64,000 bases of DNA, from NCBI RefSeq assembly GCF_010667655.1, contig NZ_WHZU01000015.1, positions 1-64,000 on the forward strand, written 5' to 3'. Below, in pieces: positions 44,291 through 54,437 of this stretch (positions are counted from its first letter, which is position 1; every line of letters starts with the position of its first letter). Below the pieces are notes generated by a model. It saw nothing but the letters and a program-made list of their open reading frames with translations. It was not told the DNA's origin and searched no databases. This stretch comes from Bifidobacterium saimiriisciurei. GTDB taxonomy: Bacteria > Actinomycetota > Actinomycetes > Actinomycetales > Bifidobacteriaceae. Position numbers and translations under genes: made by a program.

Positions 44291-45643
44291 CTACAGCAGG
44301 GCCGAGCCCTTGGCGATGTAGCTGGCCATCTCCTCGCGGGGAACCATCGAGCCGCCGGTCGCCCAGGCGATATGCGTGGCGTTGGCCATCTTCTCGTCGG
44401 TAAGCCCCATGCGCTCGCGGTATTCGGTGTTGTCCAGCACTCGCCACGGTCCGGCGAAACCGGCGGAGGAAGACGGTTCGATATCGAATCCGGAGGTGTG
44501 GTCCAGCATGGCGATCAGGCGGTAGAGCTCGTCATCGTCGATGGTGTAGAAGCCGTCGAGCAGATGTTCCATATGGCGGCCTACGAATCCGGAGGCGCGT
44601 CCCACGGCCAGGCCGTCGGCTGCGGTGAGGTTATCGATGCCGAAGTCTTGCACGCATACGTTGTTGTGCTCGCCGGTGTAGACGCCCAGATACATGCAGG
44701 GGGAGTGCGTTGGCTCGGCGAAAATGCAGTGAACATTGTCGCCGAACACGGTCTTCAGACCGAAGGCAACGCCGCCGGGGCCGCCGCCGACACCGCACGG
44801 CAGGTAGACGAACAGCGGATGATTCTCGTCCACGCGCACATCATACGTTTCCAGCTGACCGGCGAGTCGACGTGCGGCGACGGCGTATCCGAGGAACAGC
44901 GTGGAGGAGTTCTCATCGTCCACGAAGTAGGCAGTCGGGTCAGCCTCGGCTTCCTTGCGGCCCTGTGCCACGGCAACCGAGTAGTCGGACTCGTATTCGA
45001 ACACATGCACGCCATGCTCGCGCAGCTTGTCCTTCTTCCACTGACGGGCATCCGCCGACATGTGCACACTGGCGTCGAAACCGAGCGCCGCGCTCATGAT
45101 GCCGATGGAAAGTCCCAGATTGCCGGTGGAGCCTACGGCAACCTTGTATCCGCTGAAGAATTCGCGCATCTCGGGTGTGGCCAACTTGCGGTAGTCGTCG
45201 TCATAGGTGAGTTTGCCGGCTTCGATGGCGAGATCCTCGGCGTGCTTCAGCACTTCGTAGATACCTCCACGGGCCTTGATTGAGCCACTGATCGGCAGGT
45301 TGGCATCGAGCTTGGTCCACAGCTGTCCCGGAAGCTCCTGGCCGTATCGCTTGGCGATGGCGTCGAGCATGTCCGGCACGGCGGCCAGTGGGGATTCCAG
45401 GATGCCTTCCGTCACCTTGGTTTCGGGGAACAGTTCTACCAGCAGTGGCGCGAAACGCTTGAGTCGGTCGGCGGCATCGTCGACGTCCTTGACGGTGAGC
45501 CCGACTTCGGGCAGGGCCTCGGCCGTCGGCTTCACGCCAGGGTTGAACCAGGTGCTCGGTTTGAGGTCGATGAGCTCCTGCAGCTTGGGAAATTCCTCGA
45601 CCCACTGGGAGACTGGCTTGTTCAGCACGATGTTGTCGGTCAT
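44291..45643 (-). CDS. dsdA: D-serine ammonia-lyase (D-serine dehydratase)
   Basis: 450 residues, the family length. The PLP enzyme splits D-serine into pyruvate and ammonia via 2-aminoacrylate. Motifs: [13 protein letters not shown] with the PLP-binding Lys, [15 protein letters not shown] for the phosphate, [13 protein letters not shown] and [16 protein letters not shown], all typical of DsdA. AAAGGAG lies 5-6 nt before ATG 45643; upstream in-frame codons lack a site. It follows dsdX by 137 bp, and a regulator and RidA follow. D-serine breakdown is not a common bifidobacterial trait as I know the genus, so this operon stands out. Confidence 0.95.
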   Translation of the reverse strand: MTDNIVLNKPVSQWVEEFPKLQELIDLKPSTWFNPGVKPTAEALPEVGLTVKDVDDAADRLKRFAPLLVELFPETKVTEGILESPLAAVPDMLDAIAKRYGQELPGQLWTKLDANLPISGSIKARGGIYEVLKHAEDLAIEAGKLTYDDDYRKLATPEMREFFSGYKVAVGSTGNLGLSIGIMSAALGFDASVHMSADARQWKKDKLREHGVHVFEYESDYSVAVAQGRKEAEADPTAYFVDDENSSTLFLGYAVAARRLAGQLETYDVRVDENHPLFVYLPCGVGGGPGGVAFGLKTVFGDNVHCIFAEPTHSPCMYLGVYTGEHNNVCVQDFGIDNLTAADGLAVGRASGFVGRHMEHLLDGFYTIDDDELYRLIAMLDHTSGFDIEPSSSAGFAGPWRVLDNTEYRERMGLTDEKMANATHIAWATGGSMVPREEMASYIAKGSALL

Positions 45644-45780
45644 TTGCACTCCTTTGTATTGCTGGGTATTTTGTGTTTGTTTTATGGGTTGTTGCGTGGT
45701 TGTTGGAATGTAGTTGCCGGATTGTCTTATGTCGCTGTTTCGTCGGTTTGTCGGTTTACGGTTCCGCTCGCCGGTTCCGG

Positions 45781-47130
45781 TCAGAAGAACAGACTGACGA
45801 CCAGCGTGCCGCACAGCGCCACCACAGAGGTGATTGTGGTGCTGACGGTTAGGGTTTTCAGTGCCTGAGGTACGGTCATATGCAGGTATTCCTTGACCAT
45901 CCAGAACAGCGAATCGGTGACGTGCGTGAATCCGATGGCGCCGGCGCCGATGGCGAGGGCCAGGATCTCCGGGCTTAGGCCGTCCGAGGTCTGCAGCATC
46001 GGCATGACGATGCCGGCCGCACTGATCATGGCGACGGTGGCCGAGCCGACGGAGAAGTGGAGGACGAGAGCGATGATGTAGGCGAGGATGATCGGGCTGA
46101 CGGGCAGGTGCGACAGCGCATCGGCGAGTGCCGGGGCCACGCCGGATTCGGTGAGCATCTGGTTGAACGCGCCGCCGGCGCCGATGATGAGCAAGATGCC
46201 GCCGATCGGCCCGAACGAGCCGTCGGTGAGCGAAGAGATTTGGGTAAGCTTCATACCGCGGCTCAGGCCGAGCGAGAAGTAGGCGAAGAAGACCGAGATC
46301 AGCAGGGCGGTGATTGGGTTGCCGATGATGTCGATGATCTTGTAGGCCATGGTGTCTGCGGCCAGGGTCTTTGTGCAGATGGTGCGGGCAATCATGATGA
46401 GCAGCGGCAGCAGCACGGTGAACAGGGTGATGCCGAAGCCCGGAAGATCCTTGGTTTCGGTGAGCGACGTGGCTTTCGCAGACGTCGAATCGTCGTCAAG
46501 ATCCTCGTCGGGACCAAGATTGTGCATGGCGAAGTGCGCGTAGAGCGGGCCGCCTACCAGCACGGAGGGAATCGCGATGCACAGGCCGAGCATGATGACG
46601 GTGCCGATGTCGGCGCCGAGCGTTCCTGCGATGGCAGTGGCTGCCGGGTGTGGCGGGAGGATGCAGTGCACTACCATCAGCGAGGTCGCCAGCGGGATGC
46701 CCACCTTGATGCGGGAGATTCCGGCTTCCTTCGCGACGACGAACACCAGCGGGACCAGGAGAACGAAACCGACCTCGACGAACACGGGGATGCCGCAGAT
46801 CAGACCGAGTAACGCCATGACGAGCGTTGCGCGTTGCTTGCCAATGGCGTTGACCATCGTGGTGGCGAGACGTTCTGCGCCACCGGAGACTTCAAGCAAC
46901 TTGCCGAGTACGGCGCCGAAGCCGATGATTAGCGTCAGGAAGCCGAGTGTGCCTCCGACGCCGTCTTCAATCATGTCTCCGACTTTGCTCAGGTCGATGC
47001 CGGTGGCGACAGCTACGAAGAACGCCGCCAGCAGCAGCGCCATCGAGGCGTGCATCTTGAATTTAATGATTAATAAGACGATGAGCGCGATCGATATGAT
47101 CAGCACCGCGATAAGTGCTCCAGTTCCCAT
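45781..47130 (-). CDS. dsdX: GntP-family D-serine permease (DsdX type)
   Basis: 449 residues with about twelve membrane helices. GntP-family motifs: [76 protein letters not shown] and [15 protein letters not shown]. Among GntP permeases, adjacency to dsdA points to DsdX, which imports D-serine with protons. The ATG has GGGAG five bases upstream and an excellent promoter about 110 bp further up. First gene of the operon dsdX-dsdA-regulator-ridA. Confidence 0.9.
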   Translation of the reverse strand: MGTGALIAVLIISIALIVLLIIKFKMHASMALLLAAFFVAVATGIDLSKVGDMIEDGVGGTLGFLTLIIGFGAVLGKLLEVSGGAERLATTMVNAIGKQRATLVMALLGLICGIPVFVEVGFVLLVPLVFVVAKEAGISRIKVGIPLATSLMVVHCILPPHPAATAIAGTLGADIGTVIMLGLCIAIPSVLVGGPLYAHFAMHNLGPDEDLDDDSTSAKATSLTETKDLPGFGITLFTVLLPLLIMIARTICTKTLAADTMAYKIIDIIGNPITALLISVFFAYFSLGLSRGMKLTQISSLTDGSFGPIGGILLIIGAGGAFNQMLTESGVAPALADALSHLPVSPIILAYIIALVLHFSVGSATVAMISAAGIVMPMLQTSDGLSPEILALAIGAGAIGFTHVTDSLFWMVKEYLHMTVPQALKTLTVSTTITSVVALCGTLVVSLFF

Positions 47131-47235
47131 TTCGACTCCCTTGTCGGCGTAGTGTGCTCGTTACGGCTTGGTGCGTCGGGTGTTTGCAGGTCGGTTCCTT
47201 TGCAGAAGTCATCTCGCAAACGTTATGACAATAAA

Positions 47236-47265
47236 ATTCTATCAGTGATAATAATTTTTTGTCAA
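47236..47265 (-). promoter_or_regulatory. Consensus-like promoter of the D-serine operon
   Basis: On the minus strand TTGACA (47260-47265) and TAGAAT (47236-47241) are 18 bp apart in an A/T-rich island (47218-47290) that contrasts with the rest of the window. Inverted words around CTTATCTTGACA and TATCACTGATAG may be the regulator's site. Confidence 0.75.
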
Positions 47266-47329
47266 GATAAGATTTTTTTCGTACTTTGCACAACGTCGTC
47301 TTGAATACCGGCTGGCCGTCACCTCCGCT

Positions 47330-47905
47330 TGCATGAATTGCAGGATATGGGCATGTCATTTATTTCGTGCTTTCGAATATTGCGCACGAATCGCCCGATG
47401 TGCTCATATTCGACGATTTGCATTTGCGTCGCCGTCGCGCGATTTACGAGAAAGACCGGCGTCTTCCAATTCTCGAACGAGAAAAGCGCGCGTGAATCGA
47501 CGGATGAAAGGATATCGTTGCATTCGTGTGTGGGGTATCCGCGGGTGAACGGCGGGCTGCATGCGTATCTGACGATTCGTGAACGAAGGATGAGCGCGCG
47601 AATTGCGGAATAATACGCATCGTGTGATTCGTGAACGAAGGGAGGGAGCGTGATTTGCGAAATGCATTCATATCGGATGATTCGCGAACGAGGGATTGGC
47701 GGGCGAATTGTGAAATGCGTGTGTATCGATTGATTCGTGAATAAAAACGGCGTGCGGGAGTCGGCGGATATGGGGATGTCGGTCGATTCGTGAACGGGAC
47801 GGCGGCGCGGGGATTGGATGATATGCGCGTATCGGATGATTCGTGAACGGGGGATTGGGGTGCGAATTGCAGAACATGTGCGTATCGGGTGATTCGTGAA
47901 CGGGG
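47330..47905. repeat. 53-bp dyad repeat array D (eleven units)
   Basis: Anchors GATTCGTGAA or variants lie at 47362, 47415, 47468, 47521, 47574, 47626, 47679, 47732, 47785, 47838 and 47891, all 53 bp apart except one 52-bp step. In the best copies the unit reads GATTCGTGAACG, about 14 variable bases, GCGAATTG, an A/T-rich centre, and CGTATCGG just before the next anchor. This is the cleanest array in the window and ends about 150 bp before paired LacI-type operators. Confidence 0.92.
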
Positions 47906-48056
47906 TGCTCGGCGTATTCCGCGAGCAGGTCGAATCGGGTCGGTCGGGTCGAATCGGGTCGGACCGAGCTGGGCTGAACCGGACCGAATCAGGTCGACCA
48001 CGTCGGGGGAATCGGGGGATTGAGGGCCCCGTGCGTCGGGGATGCGGTGGTAAATA

Positions 48057-48090
48057 GTGAGCGCGCACATTAAACTTGTTAGTGCTCACA
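48057..48090 (+). promoter_or_regulatory. Two LacI-type operators upstream of the large GH43 gene
   Basis: AGTGAGCGCGCACA (48057-48070 region) and TGTTAGTGCTCACA (48077-48090) have centres 20 bp apart. TAAACT between them (48071-48076) may be the -10; no good -35 was found. Confidence 0.6.
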
Positions 48091-48344
48091 TCGTCGGTGC
48101 GGGCGATTGCCGTGCGCAAAGAAAAACGAAGTCGTTCGCAACGCAGGCAATCGTAGGCCTCGCCGGTCTGGGTGCAACTATTAACAACGAAGTATTGGCA
48201 ATTGATTTGACTGACCGTGAGGAGCCGGTTCCCTATCGTTTCGATAACGACGACCCGTCGTTTGATAACGAAATCATAACGAAACGATAACAATCAGGTG
48301 GTTGGTCGACGTCGAAGCCATACTTCCAGGAGGAAGGATTCTCG
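48091..48344 (+). promoter_or_regulatory. Structured leader of the large GH43 gene
   Basis: TATCGTTTCG (48235-48244) pairs perfectly with CGAAACGATA (48281-48290), enclosing AACGACG/CGTCGTT (48247-48253 and 48257-48263). GATAACGA words are repeated through the stem. AGGAGGAAGG follows before the TTG start. Confidence 0.5.
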
Positions 48345-51300
48345 TTGAGGAGAGCCAGACAACTCGCGGCATGGATCGCCGCGATATCGACGCTGGGCGT
48401 GGGGCTTACCCTGCCGCCCGTCGCGTCGGCGGCGGAGAGCGACCCGTCATCATCCGTAATCAGCACGACCGATGCCATCGCGACGGCGAACACCACCAAG
48501 GCCGCCGCCGACCCGATCGCCAGCTTCGATTTCAACGCCGACCCGACCGACGGCGCATTCGTCAGCACTGATGCCGACAAGGCCAAGGCCGCCGTCAACG
48601 GCACGGCGACCCTGGTCGACCGGACCGACGCCGCCGCCAACGGCAAGGCCGCCCAGCTCGGCCAGAACTTCTGGATGAACGTGACCAAGTCCGACGGCAG
48701 CCCGCTGCTCGCCGGCCTGAAGAACGTCACCATCTCCTACGATTCCAAGGCCGCGGCCGCCGGCGGGCAGTGGACCGTCTTCGCCGCGCCGAACGCGAAC
48801 GCCGTCAACGGCAACGCGCCTACCTACCTCGGCGTGCTCGACCGCACCGACAAGACCCGCGTCGAACGCTACCTCAACGGCCGCAGCTCCGACGAGGCCA
48901 CCATCGACCGGAACGCCGGCACCGCCGACGCCTGGAAGCACGTCGACCTCGTGATCTCCGGCACGACCGCGAAACTCTACGTCGACAAGAAATTCGTCGC
49001 GAGCAACGTGAACGGCAAGGAGCTCACCGAGATCCTCGGCGGATCCGGCGGCGTGCTGCAGATCGGCAAGGGCAACTGGGGCAACGGCGAATACTTCACC
49101 GGACTCATCGACAACCTCAACATCTACGGCAGCGCGCTTTCCGCCACCGACCTCGGCGTCGCGGTGCCGACCAAGCTGCACATCGACGGCAACGGCGTGG
49201 CCGACGACGGCACGTTGAGCCTGAAGGAAGGCTCCAGCACCGCGCTGAGCACGGCCGTCGAACCGAGCAGCGCCGATCCCGCAGTGATGTGGGAATCCGA
49301 CAACCCCGCCGTGGCAACGGTTTCCGCCACCGGCAAGGTGACCGCCAAGAAGGCAGGAACCGCCACCATCACCGCCACCTCCGAGGCCGCACCGACCGTG
49401 AAGGCCACGCTCAAGGTGACCGTCGAAACCGTGAAGGACGATGACGCCTACGGCTACGTGATGGTCCACTTCATGGAGAACAGCAAGGGCTACTCCGAGA
49501 AGATCTACCTCGACATCACCCGCGGCAACGACCCCACCCAGTGGGACCAGCTCAACGGCGGCGAACCGATCCTCGCCAGCAACGAGTCGACCACCGGCGT
49601 GCGTGACCCGTTCATCGCCTACAACCCCGAGTCGAAGACCTACTACATCCTCGCCACCGACCTTCGTGTGTTCGGCGGCGACAACGCCGGCTGGGGAACC
49701 TGGTCCACGAACTACAGCACCAAGCTGCACGTGTGGGAGTCCAAGGACCTCATCCACTTCAACGACATGACGGAGCTGGAGACCTCCACCGCCGACAAGT
49801 ACACCGACAAGCCCGCCAAGACCCAGACGCTCACCGATTCCGTGACCGGCAAGACCATCTCCGAGATCGGCATGGCCTGGGCCCCCGAGGCCACGTGGGT
49901 GCCGAACTTCTACGACCTCAACGACGACGGCGTCGCCAACGGTTCCGACGCGAACAATCCCGCCGACCGGAAGGGCGGCGCGTTCGTGATGTACTGGTCG
50001 ACGTCCGCCAAATACGACGGTGAGAACAACCAGCCCGGCAAGAAGGTGACCCACGTACTGTGGGCCGCCACGAAGGACTTCACCAACAAGACCTACATGT
50101 TCGGCGGCGTGTTCGTGCCCAACAGCAAGTACCGCCCGGGCAACACCATCGACACCACCATGCTGCAGCGCACCGTGACCGACGCCAACGGCAAGGAGCA
50201 CCTGCGCTCCTACCGCGCGAGCGGCTCCGGCACCATCTTCATGGAGTACACCGACCGTGCCGACTGGTGGCGCGCCAACGACAAGGGCCAGTACGCCACC
50301 GACCCGGCCAACGGCTGGGTGTTGCGTCAGAACAACGTGGGCCACAGCCTCGGCAGCAACCAGGAGGGAGCCAACGGCTTCAAGGTCAACGGCCAGAACA
50401 AGTGGTACATGTTCGTCGACAACTATGGGTCCGTCGCCTCCGGCGCCCGCTACGGCTACAACCTGCTGGAATCCGACGACCTCGACGCCGCCGACGGCAA
50501 CGTGTGGACGCCCGTCGGCAACGACGGATTCGTCCTCACCGCCAACACCAAGCACGGCGGCGTGGTCTCGCTCACCAAGGCGCAGTACGACGCCATCCGC
50601 GCGGCCGACGCCAAGGCCGGCGACAACAAGGGCCTCGACGCCGGCGAAGTGAAGGTCAAGAAGAACGCCACCGCCGACGACGTGAAGGCCGCCCTGCCCG
50701 CCACCCAGAAGGTCACGCTCGCCAACGGCTACGGTACCGCCGAGCGCAACGTCACCTGGGACGTCTCCAAGGTCGACACCGCCAAGGACGGCACGACCAC
50801 CGTCACCGGCACCGTCGACACCATCGGCGCGGCGAAGAACCACTGGAAGTGGACCAACGCCGCCGGCGACGCCAAGACCGATGAGGACGACCTCATCAAC
50901 GAAGGAGCCAACGCCAACAACAGCTTCAAGCAGACCGGCGGCTTCACCGACAACGCCACCGCGCGGAAGAACCGTCCGCTGTACAGTTCCACCGCCATCA
51001 CCGTCACCGCCAAGGTCACCGTCGGCACCGGCGAAACCACGCCGGCCGACCCCGACCTGCTCGCCGACTTCACGTTCGAGAACAGCGGCGCCACGTTCGA
51101 CGGCGGCAACGCCACCGGCGAGACCAAAGGCACTGCCACGCTCGCCGACTCCAAGGACGGCAACGGCAAGGCCGCGAAGCTCAGCAAGGACTTCTGGCTG
51201 AACGTCACCGCCAAGGACGGCACCCCGCTGCTCAGGAACCACGACGACGTCACCATCTCCTACGACGTCAGGCCCGACGCCAGCGGCAACACCGGCTGGA

Positions 51301-54257
51301 CGTTCTTCGCCGCCTCCAACGCCACCACGCAGGAGTACGGCAAGGAGCACTACGTCGGCGTGCTCGACAAGACCACCGGCGTCACCGTCGAACGCTACGG
51401 CAACGCCGGCGGCACGCGTGACTCCTCCGGCAACGTCTCCTACACCAAGACGAACACCGGCTGGAAGCACGTCGACATCGTCGTCTCCGGCAAGACCGCC
51501 AAGCTGTACGTCGACAAGAAGCTCGTCGCCGTGAACACCACCGGCAAGACCCTCACCGACATCCTCGGCGAATCCGGCGGCATCCTGCAGATCGGCAAGG
51601 CCAACTGGGGCGGCGGGGAATACTTCTCCGGCCTCCTCGACAACCTCAAGATCTACGGCAAGGCCCTGAGCGACACCGACCTCGGCGTCGAATCCGCGAA
51701 GACCGACTACGCCGCCGCGCTCGCCATCCCGGCGAAGATCACCGGCGACCTGCCGTCCACCGTGCTCGGCAAGAAGGTCACGTGGGCCGCGGCCGGCGAC
51801 GGCGCGAAGCTCGTCGCCGCCGACGGCAAGGTCACGCAGCCGAAGGCCGGCGAGAAGGGCGTAAGCGTCAAGCTCACCGCCACCATCGACGGCGTCGCCA
51901 CGCCGGTCACGGCCGACGCCACGATCCTCGACAACGGCGGCGCCATCGCCTCCTACATCAAGGACGTCGACCGCAGCGACCAGAACGGCGCCAAGTACGA
52001 TCCGCTCGCCTACAACGACGACCGCCGCGCCGACTCGCTGTACGTGGCCGCCAAGGCCGCCGGCTCCGAAAAGTGGGAGACGCTGAACCGTTCGCAGTCG
52101 ATCCTGTCGGTCAAGTGGGACGGCTCGCAGTCCGCGAAGCCCAACGCGCAGATGGGTTCGCCGACGTTCTTCCGCAATGCCGACGGCAGGCTCGGCGTCG
52201 TCTCGTCGCAGAACAACGCCACCGGCGCCATCTACGTGTGGGACGTCAAGGCCGACGGCGCGACGTTCGCCAACGAACGCGCCATCACCATCTCCGATTC
52301 GTCAATCGTCACGAACCCGCGCATCGTCTACGATGCCGTCGCCAAGGGCTACAAGGTCTTCTGGACCGACGGCCTCTCCGGCGAAGGCCGCGTGGCCACG
52401 TTGAGCGGCCTGACGAAGGACGCCAAGGCCGGGGAGACGCTCAAGGCGGACGCCGTCACGATGGGCGTCGGCACGGTCACGGCCGGTCTGCCGGCATGGG
52501 CCGGCAGCGGCCAGACCAGCGCCTTCGCGATGTCGAAGTCCGAATACGACACGTTCACCAAGAACTACGTCGACCTGCAGAACAACGGCAGGAAGGACAT
52601 CGCCGACGTCACGAAGGCCGTCAGCGGCAAGCAGGCCACGATGACGTACAACGACGGCTCCGAAAAGACGTTCAACGTCACGTGGAACGCCGACGACCTG
52701 GCCAAGATCGACACGAAGAAGGGCGGCACGTACGAGGTCAAGGGCACGGTCGACCAGACCGCCGAGGCCATGTATAACGACGCCCGCGCCGATCCCGACA
52801 TCTTCTACAACGAGGACGACGGATACTACTACCTGACCGGATCCACCTACGAGGTCAAGTCCACCGACAAGACCAACAACCAGAAGGACAGCTATCGCTC
52901 CATCGGACTCAAGCGTGCCAAGACCATCAACGGGCTGAAGGACGCCAAGGAGACCATCATCATCAAGCCGGAGAACGGAACGCCCGGTCATATGGACCAG
53001 TATCCGAACTCGTTCTACGGCTGGAGCGCGTTCATCTGGGCGCAGGAGTTCCACAAGATCAACGGCAGGTGGTGGATCGTGGCCGGCTTCCACAAGGGGG
53101 CCTCGACCACGAACGGCGGCTGGTGCAACAACACCATCCTCATCCCGTACACCGGCGACGAACAGTCCATCAAGGACGGCGGCTTCCTCAAGGCCGAGAA
53201 CTGGGGCGAGCCGACCGTGCTCGAAGGCGCCGCGTTCGACGTGACGTACTTCGAACGCGAGGAGAACGGCAAGACCCAGGGCTACTGGCTGTTCCCGAAG
53301 AGCGCCGGCCTGTACCTCGCCAAGGCGAAGATGGGCGACAACGGCGAGGCCCCGCTCGTCGACGGCTCGCTCAAGCAGATCTACCAGGTCAGCCAGCAGT
53401 TCGAGTATGGCAAGTACGCCCCGACCCCCGGCGACAACACCGAAGGGTCGGACCAGGCGATCGTCGAGGCGCCGTTCATGTTCGGGCACGGCGACTACGT
53501 GTACATCGCGTACGCCGGCGCCACGGTGGACAAGTACTACAACACCAACGTGATGCGCGCCAAGGCCGACGCCGACCTGACCGATCCGGCCAGCTGGACG
53601 ACCGCCGCGTTCCCGTCGTTCGACACCAACGACACCTACACGGGTGCGTACGGCGCCGACGAGACGACGTACGAGCGCAAGCATGCCGGCCCCGGCCACA
53701 TCTCGCTCGTGCACGACGATGCCAACAACATCGTCATGGCCTACCACGCGCGCCCGTACCCGGAGATCCACTCCGGCAACGCGGCCGGCGGCCTGTTCGA
53801 CCAGGACCGCAACACGTGGATCAAGTCGGTGAACGTGCGCGCCAACGGCATGCTCGACATGTCGCTGACCAAGGACCAGGAGGTCGCGCCCGCCAACCGC
53901 ACCGTGACGGTGAAGGTGGTCGTGGAGGCCGCGGAGACCGAGCCGACCCCGGACCCCGAGCCCTCGGACAAGCCGAGCGATAAGCCGAGTGACAAGCCGA
54001 GCAGCGGCAACGACGGCACCACCAAGCCGAACGGTGGTAACGGCAGCACCGGCGCGAACGGTGCCAACGGCGCGAACGGCAACACCGCGAACGGTTCGGC
54101 GAACGGCAACGCCACCGCCAACGGCCAGCAGTCCGGCAAGAACGGTTCGCTGAGCAAGACCGGTGTGGCCGTGGGCGCAGTCGTCCTGGCCGTCGCCGCG
54201 CTCGCCGGCGTCGGTATCGCGCTCACCCTGCGCCGCCGCGGCGATCACGTCGCGTAG
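48345..54257 (+). CDS. Secreted multidomain GH43 protein with two GH43 modules and two LamG domains
   Basis: 1970 residues, starting with TTG after AGGAGGAAGG. Signal peptide, LamG-like domain (about 60-285), Big_2, first GH43 (about 365-760; GVRDPF with Asp421, AWAPEATW), a Big_4-like domain, second LamG (about 905-1120), a degenerate propeller-like module (about 1200-1410) and a second GH43 (about 1475-1840; RADPDIFYNEDDGYYYLTGST with Asp1483/Asp1485, EAPFMFGHGDYVYIAYAG). A PSDKPSDKPSDK linker, LSKTG, membrane helix and RRRGDHVA end it. Two catalytic modules of different subfamilies in one chain recall bifidobacterial enzymes that remove different arabinose or xylose branches together. Operators and a repeat array precede it. 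Confidence 0.92.
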   Translation: MRRARQLAAWIAAISTLGVGLTLPPVASAAESDPSSSVISTTDAIATANTTKAAADPIASFDFNADPTDGAFVSTDADKAKAAVNGTATLVDRTDAAANGKAAQLGQNFWMNVTKSDGSPLLAGLKNVTISYDSKAAAAGGQWTVFAAPNANAVNGNAPTYLGVLDRTDKTRVERYLNGRSSDEATIDRNAGTADAWKHVDLVISGTTAKLYVDKKFVASNVNGKELTEILGGSGGVLQIGKGNWGNGEYFTGLIDNLNIYGSALSATDLGVAVPTKLHIDGNGVADDGTLSLKEGSSTALSTAVEPSSADPAVMWESDNPAVATVSATGKVTAKKAGTATITATSEAAPTVKATLKVTVETVKDDDAYGYVMVHFMENSKGYSEKIYLDITRGNDPTQWDQLNGGEPILASNESTTGVRDPFIAYNPESKTYYILATDLRVFGGDNAGWGTWSTNYSTKLHVWESKDLIHFNDMTELETSTADKYTDKPAKTQTLTDSVTGKTISEIGMAWAPEATWVPNFYDLNDDGVANGSDANNPADRKGGAFVMYWSTSAKYDGENNQPGKKVTHVLWAATKDFTNKTYMFGGVFVPNSKYRPGNTIDTTMLQRTVTDANGKEHLRSYRASGSGTIFMEYTDRADWWRANDKGQYATDPANGWVLRQNNVGHSLGSNQEGANGFKVNGQNKWYMFVDNYGSVASGARYGYNLLESDDLDAADGNVWTPVGNDGFVLTANTKHGGVVSLTKAQYDAIRAADAKAGDNKGLDAGEVKVKKNATADDVKAALPATQKVTLANGYGTAERNVTWDVSKVDTAKDGTTTVTGTVDTIGAAKNHWKWTNAAGDAKTDEDDLINEGANANNSFKQTGGFTDNATARKNRPLYSSTAITVTAKVTVGTGETTPADPDLLADFTFENSGATFDGGNATGETKGTATLADSKDGNGKAAKLSKDFWLNVTAKDGTPLLRNHDDVTISYDVRPDASGNTGWTFFAASNATTQEYGKEHYVGVLDKTTGVTVERYGNAGGTRDSSGNVSYTKTNTGWKHVDIVVSGKTAKLYVDKKLVAVNTTGKTLTDILGESGGILQIGKANWGGGEYFSGLLDNLKIYGKALSDTDLGVESAKTDYAAALAIPAKITGDLPSTVLGKKVTWAAAGDGAKLVAADGKVTQPKAGEKGVSVKLTATIDGVATPVTADATILDNGGAIASYIKDVDRSDQNGAKYDPLAYNDDRRADSLYVAAKAAGSEKWETLNRSQSILSVKWDGSQSAKPNAQMGSPTFFRNADGRLGVVSSQNNATGAIYVWDVKADGATFANERAITISDSSIVTNPRIVYDAVAKGYKVFWTDGLSGEGRVATLSGLTKDAKAGETLKADAVTMGVGTVTAGLPAWAGSGQTSAFAMSKSEYDTFTKNYVDLQNNGRKDIADVTKAVSGKQATMTYNDGSEKTFNVTWNADDLAKIDTKKGGTYEVKGTVDQTAEAMYNDARADPDIFYNEDDGYYYLTGSTYEVKSTDKTNNQKDSYRSIGLKRAKTINGLKDAKETIIIKPENGTPGHMDQYPNSFYGWSAFIWAQEFHKINGRWWIVAGFHKGASTTNGGWCNNTILIPYTGDEQSIKDGGFLKAENWGEPTVLEGAAFDVTYFEREENGKTQGYWLFPKSAGLYLAKAKMGDNGEAPLVDGSLKQIYQVSQQFEYGKYAPTPGDNTEGSDQAIVEAPFMFGHGDYVYIAYAGATVDKYYNTNVMRAKADADLTDPASWTTAAFPSFDTNDTYTGAYGADETTYERKHAGPGHISLVHDDANNIVMAYHARPYPEIHSGNAAGGLFDQDRNTWIKSVNVRANGMLDMSLTKDQEVAPANRTVTVKVVVEAAETEPTPDPEPSDKPSDKPSDKPSSGNDGTTKPNGGNGSTGANGANGANGNTANGSANGNATANGQQSGKNGSLSKTGVAVGAVVLAVAALAGVGIALTLRRRGDHVA

Positions 54258-54273
54258 GCGACGCGTATGACCC

Positions 54274-54361
54274 GTCACATGGGACGGGCAGCTGTGTCAC
54301 ATGGGCCGATGCCCGTCACACGGGGCATCAGTCCCACGTGGCACAGTCCGTCCCATGTGAC
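54274..54361. terminator. Long stacked hairpin between GH43 genes
   Basis: Three nested stems form one extended hairpin: 54274-54287 with 54348-54361 (perfect 14 bp), 54292-54305 with 54333-54346 (14 bp with G-T pairs) and 54308-54314 with 54323-54329. GTCACATGGG or its variants occurs four times. It has no T-run. Confidence 0.75.
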
Positions 54362-54437
54362 GCAACCCGACCCCAATCCACATACGTCAATCCATAACTG
54401 AACAAATCACCTCACCCATATCGATCAGAGGAGGATC

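Noticed and set aside
48057..48290. 77-codon plus-strand frame between operators and the large GH43 gene
   Set aside because: Its only early start lies inside an operator and no ribosome-binding site is present; its protein-like look (AIVGLAGLG) is not supported by any recognised family.
47319..48293. Long minus-strand open frame of 324 codons with repetitive HESxD and FTN words
   Set aside because: It is a translation of the 53-bp array. Since 53 is not a multiple of three, successive units are read in different frames, so the repeats cannot be selected as protein. No ribosome-binding site is seen.
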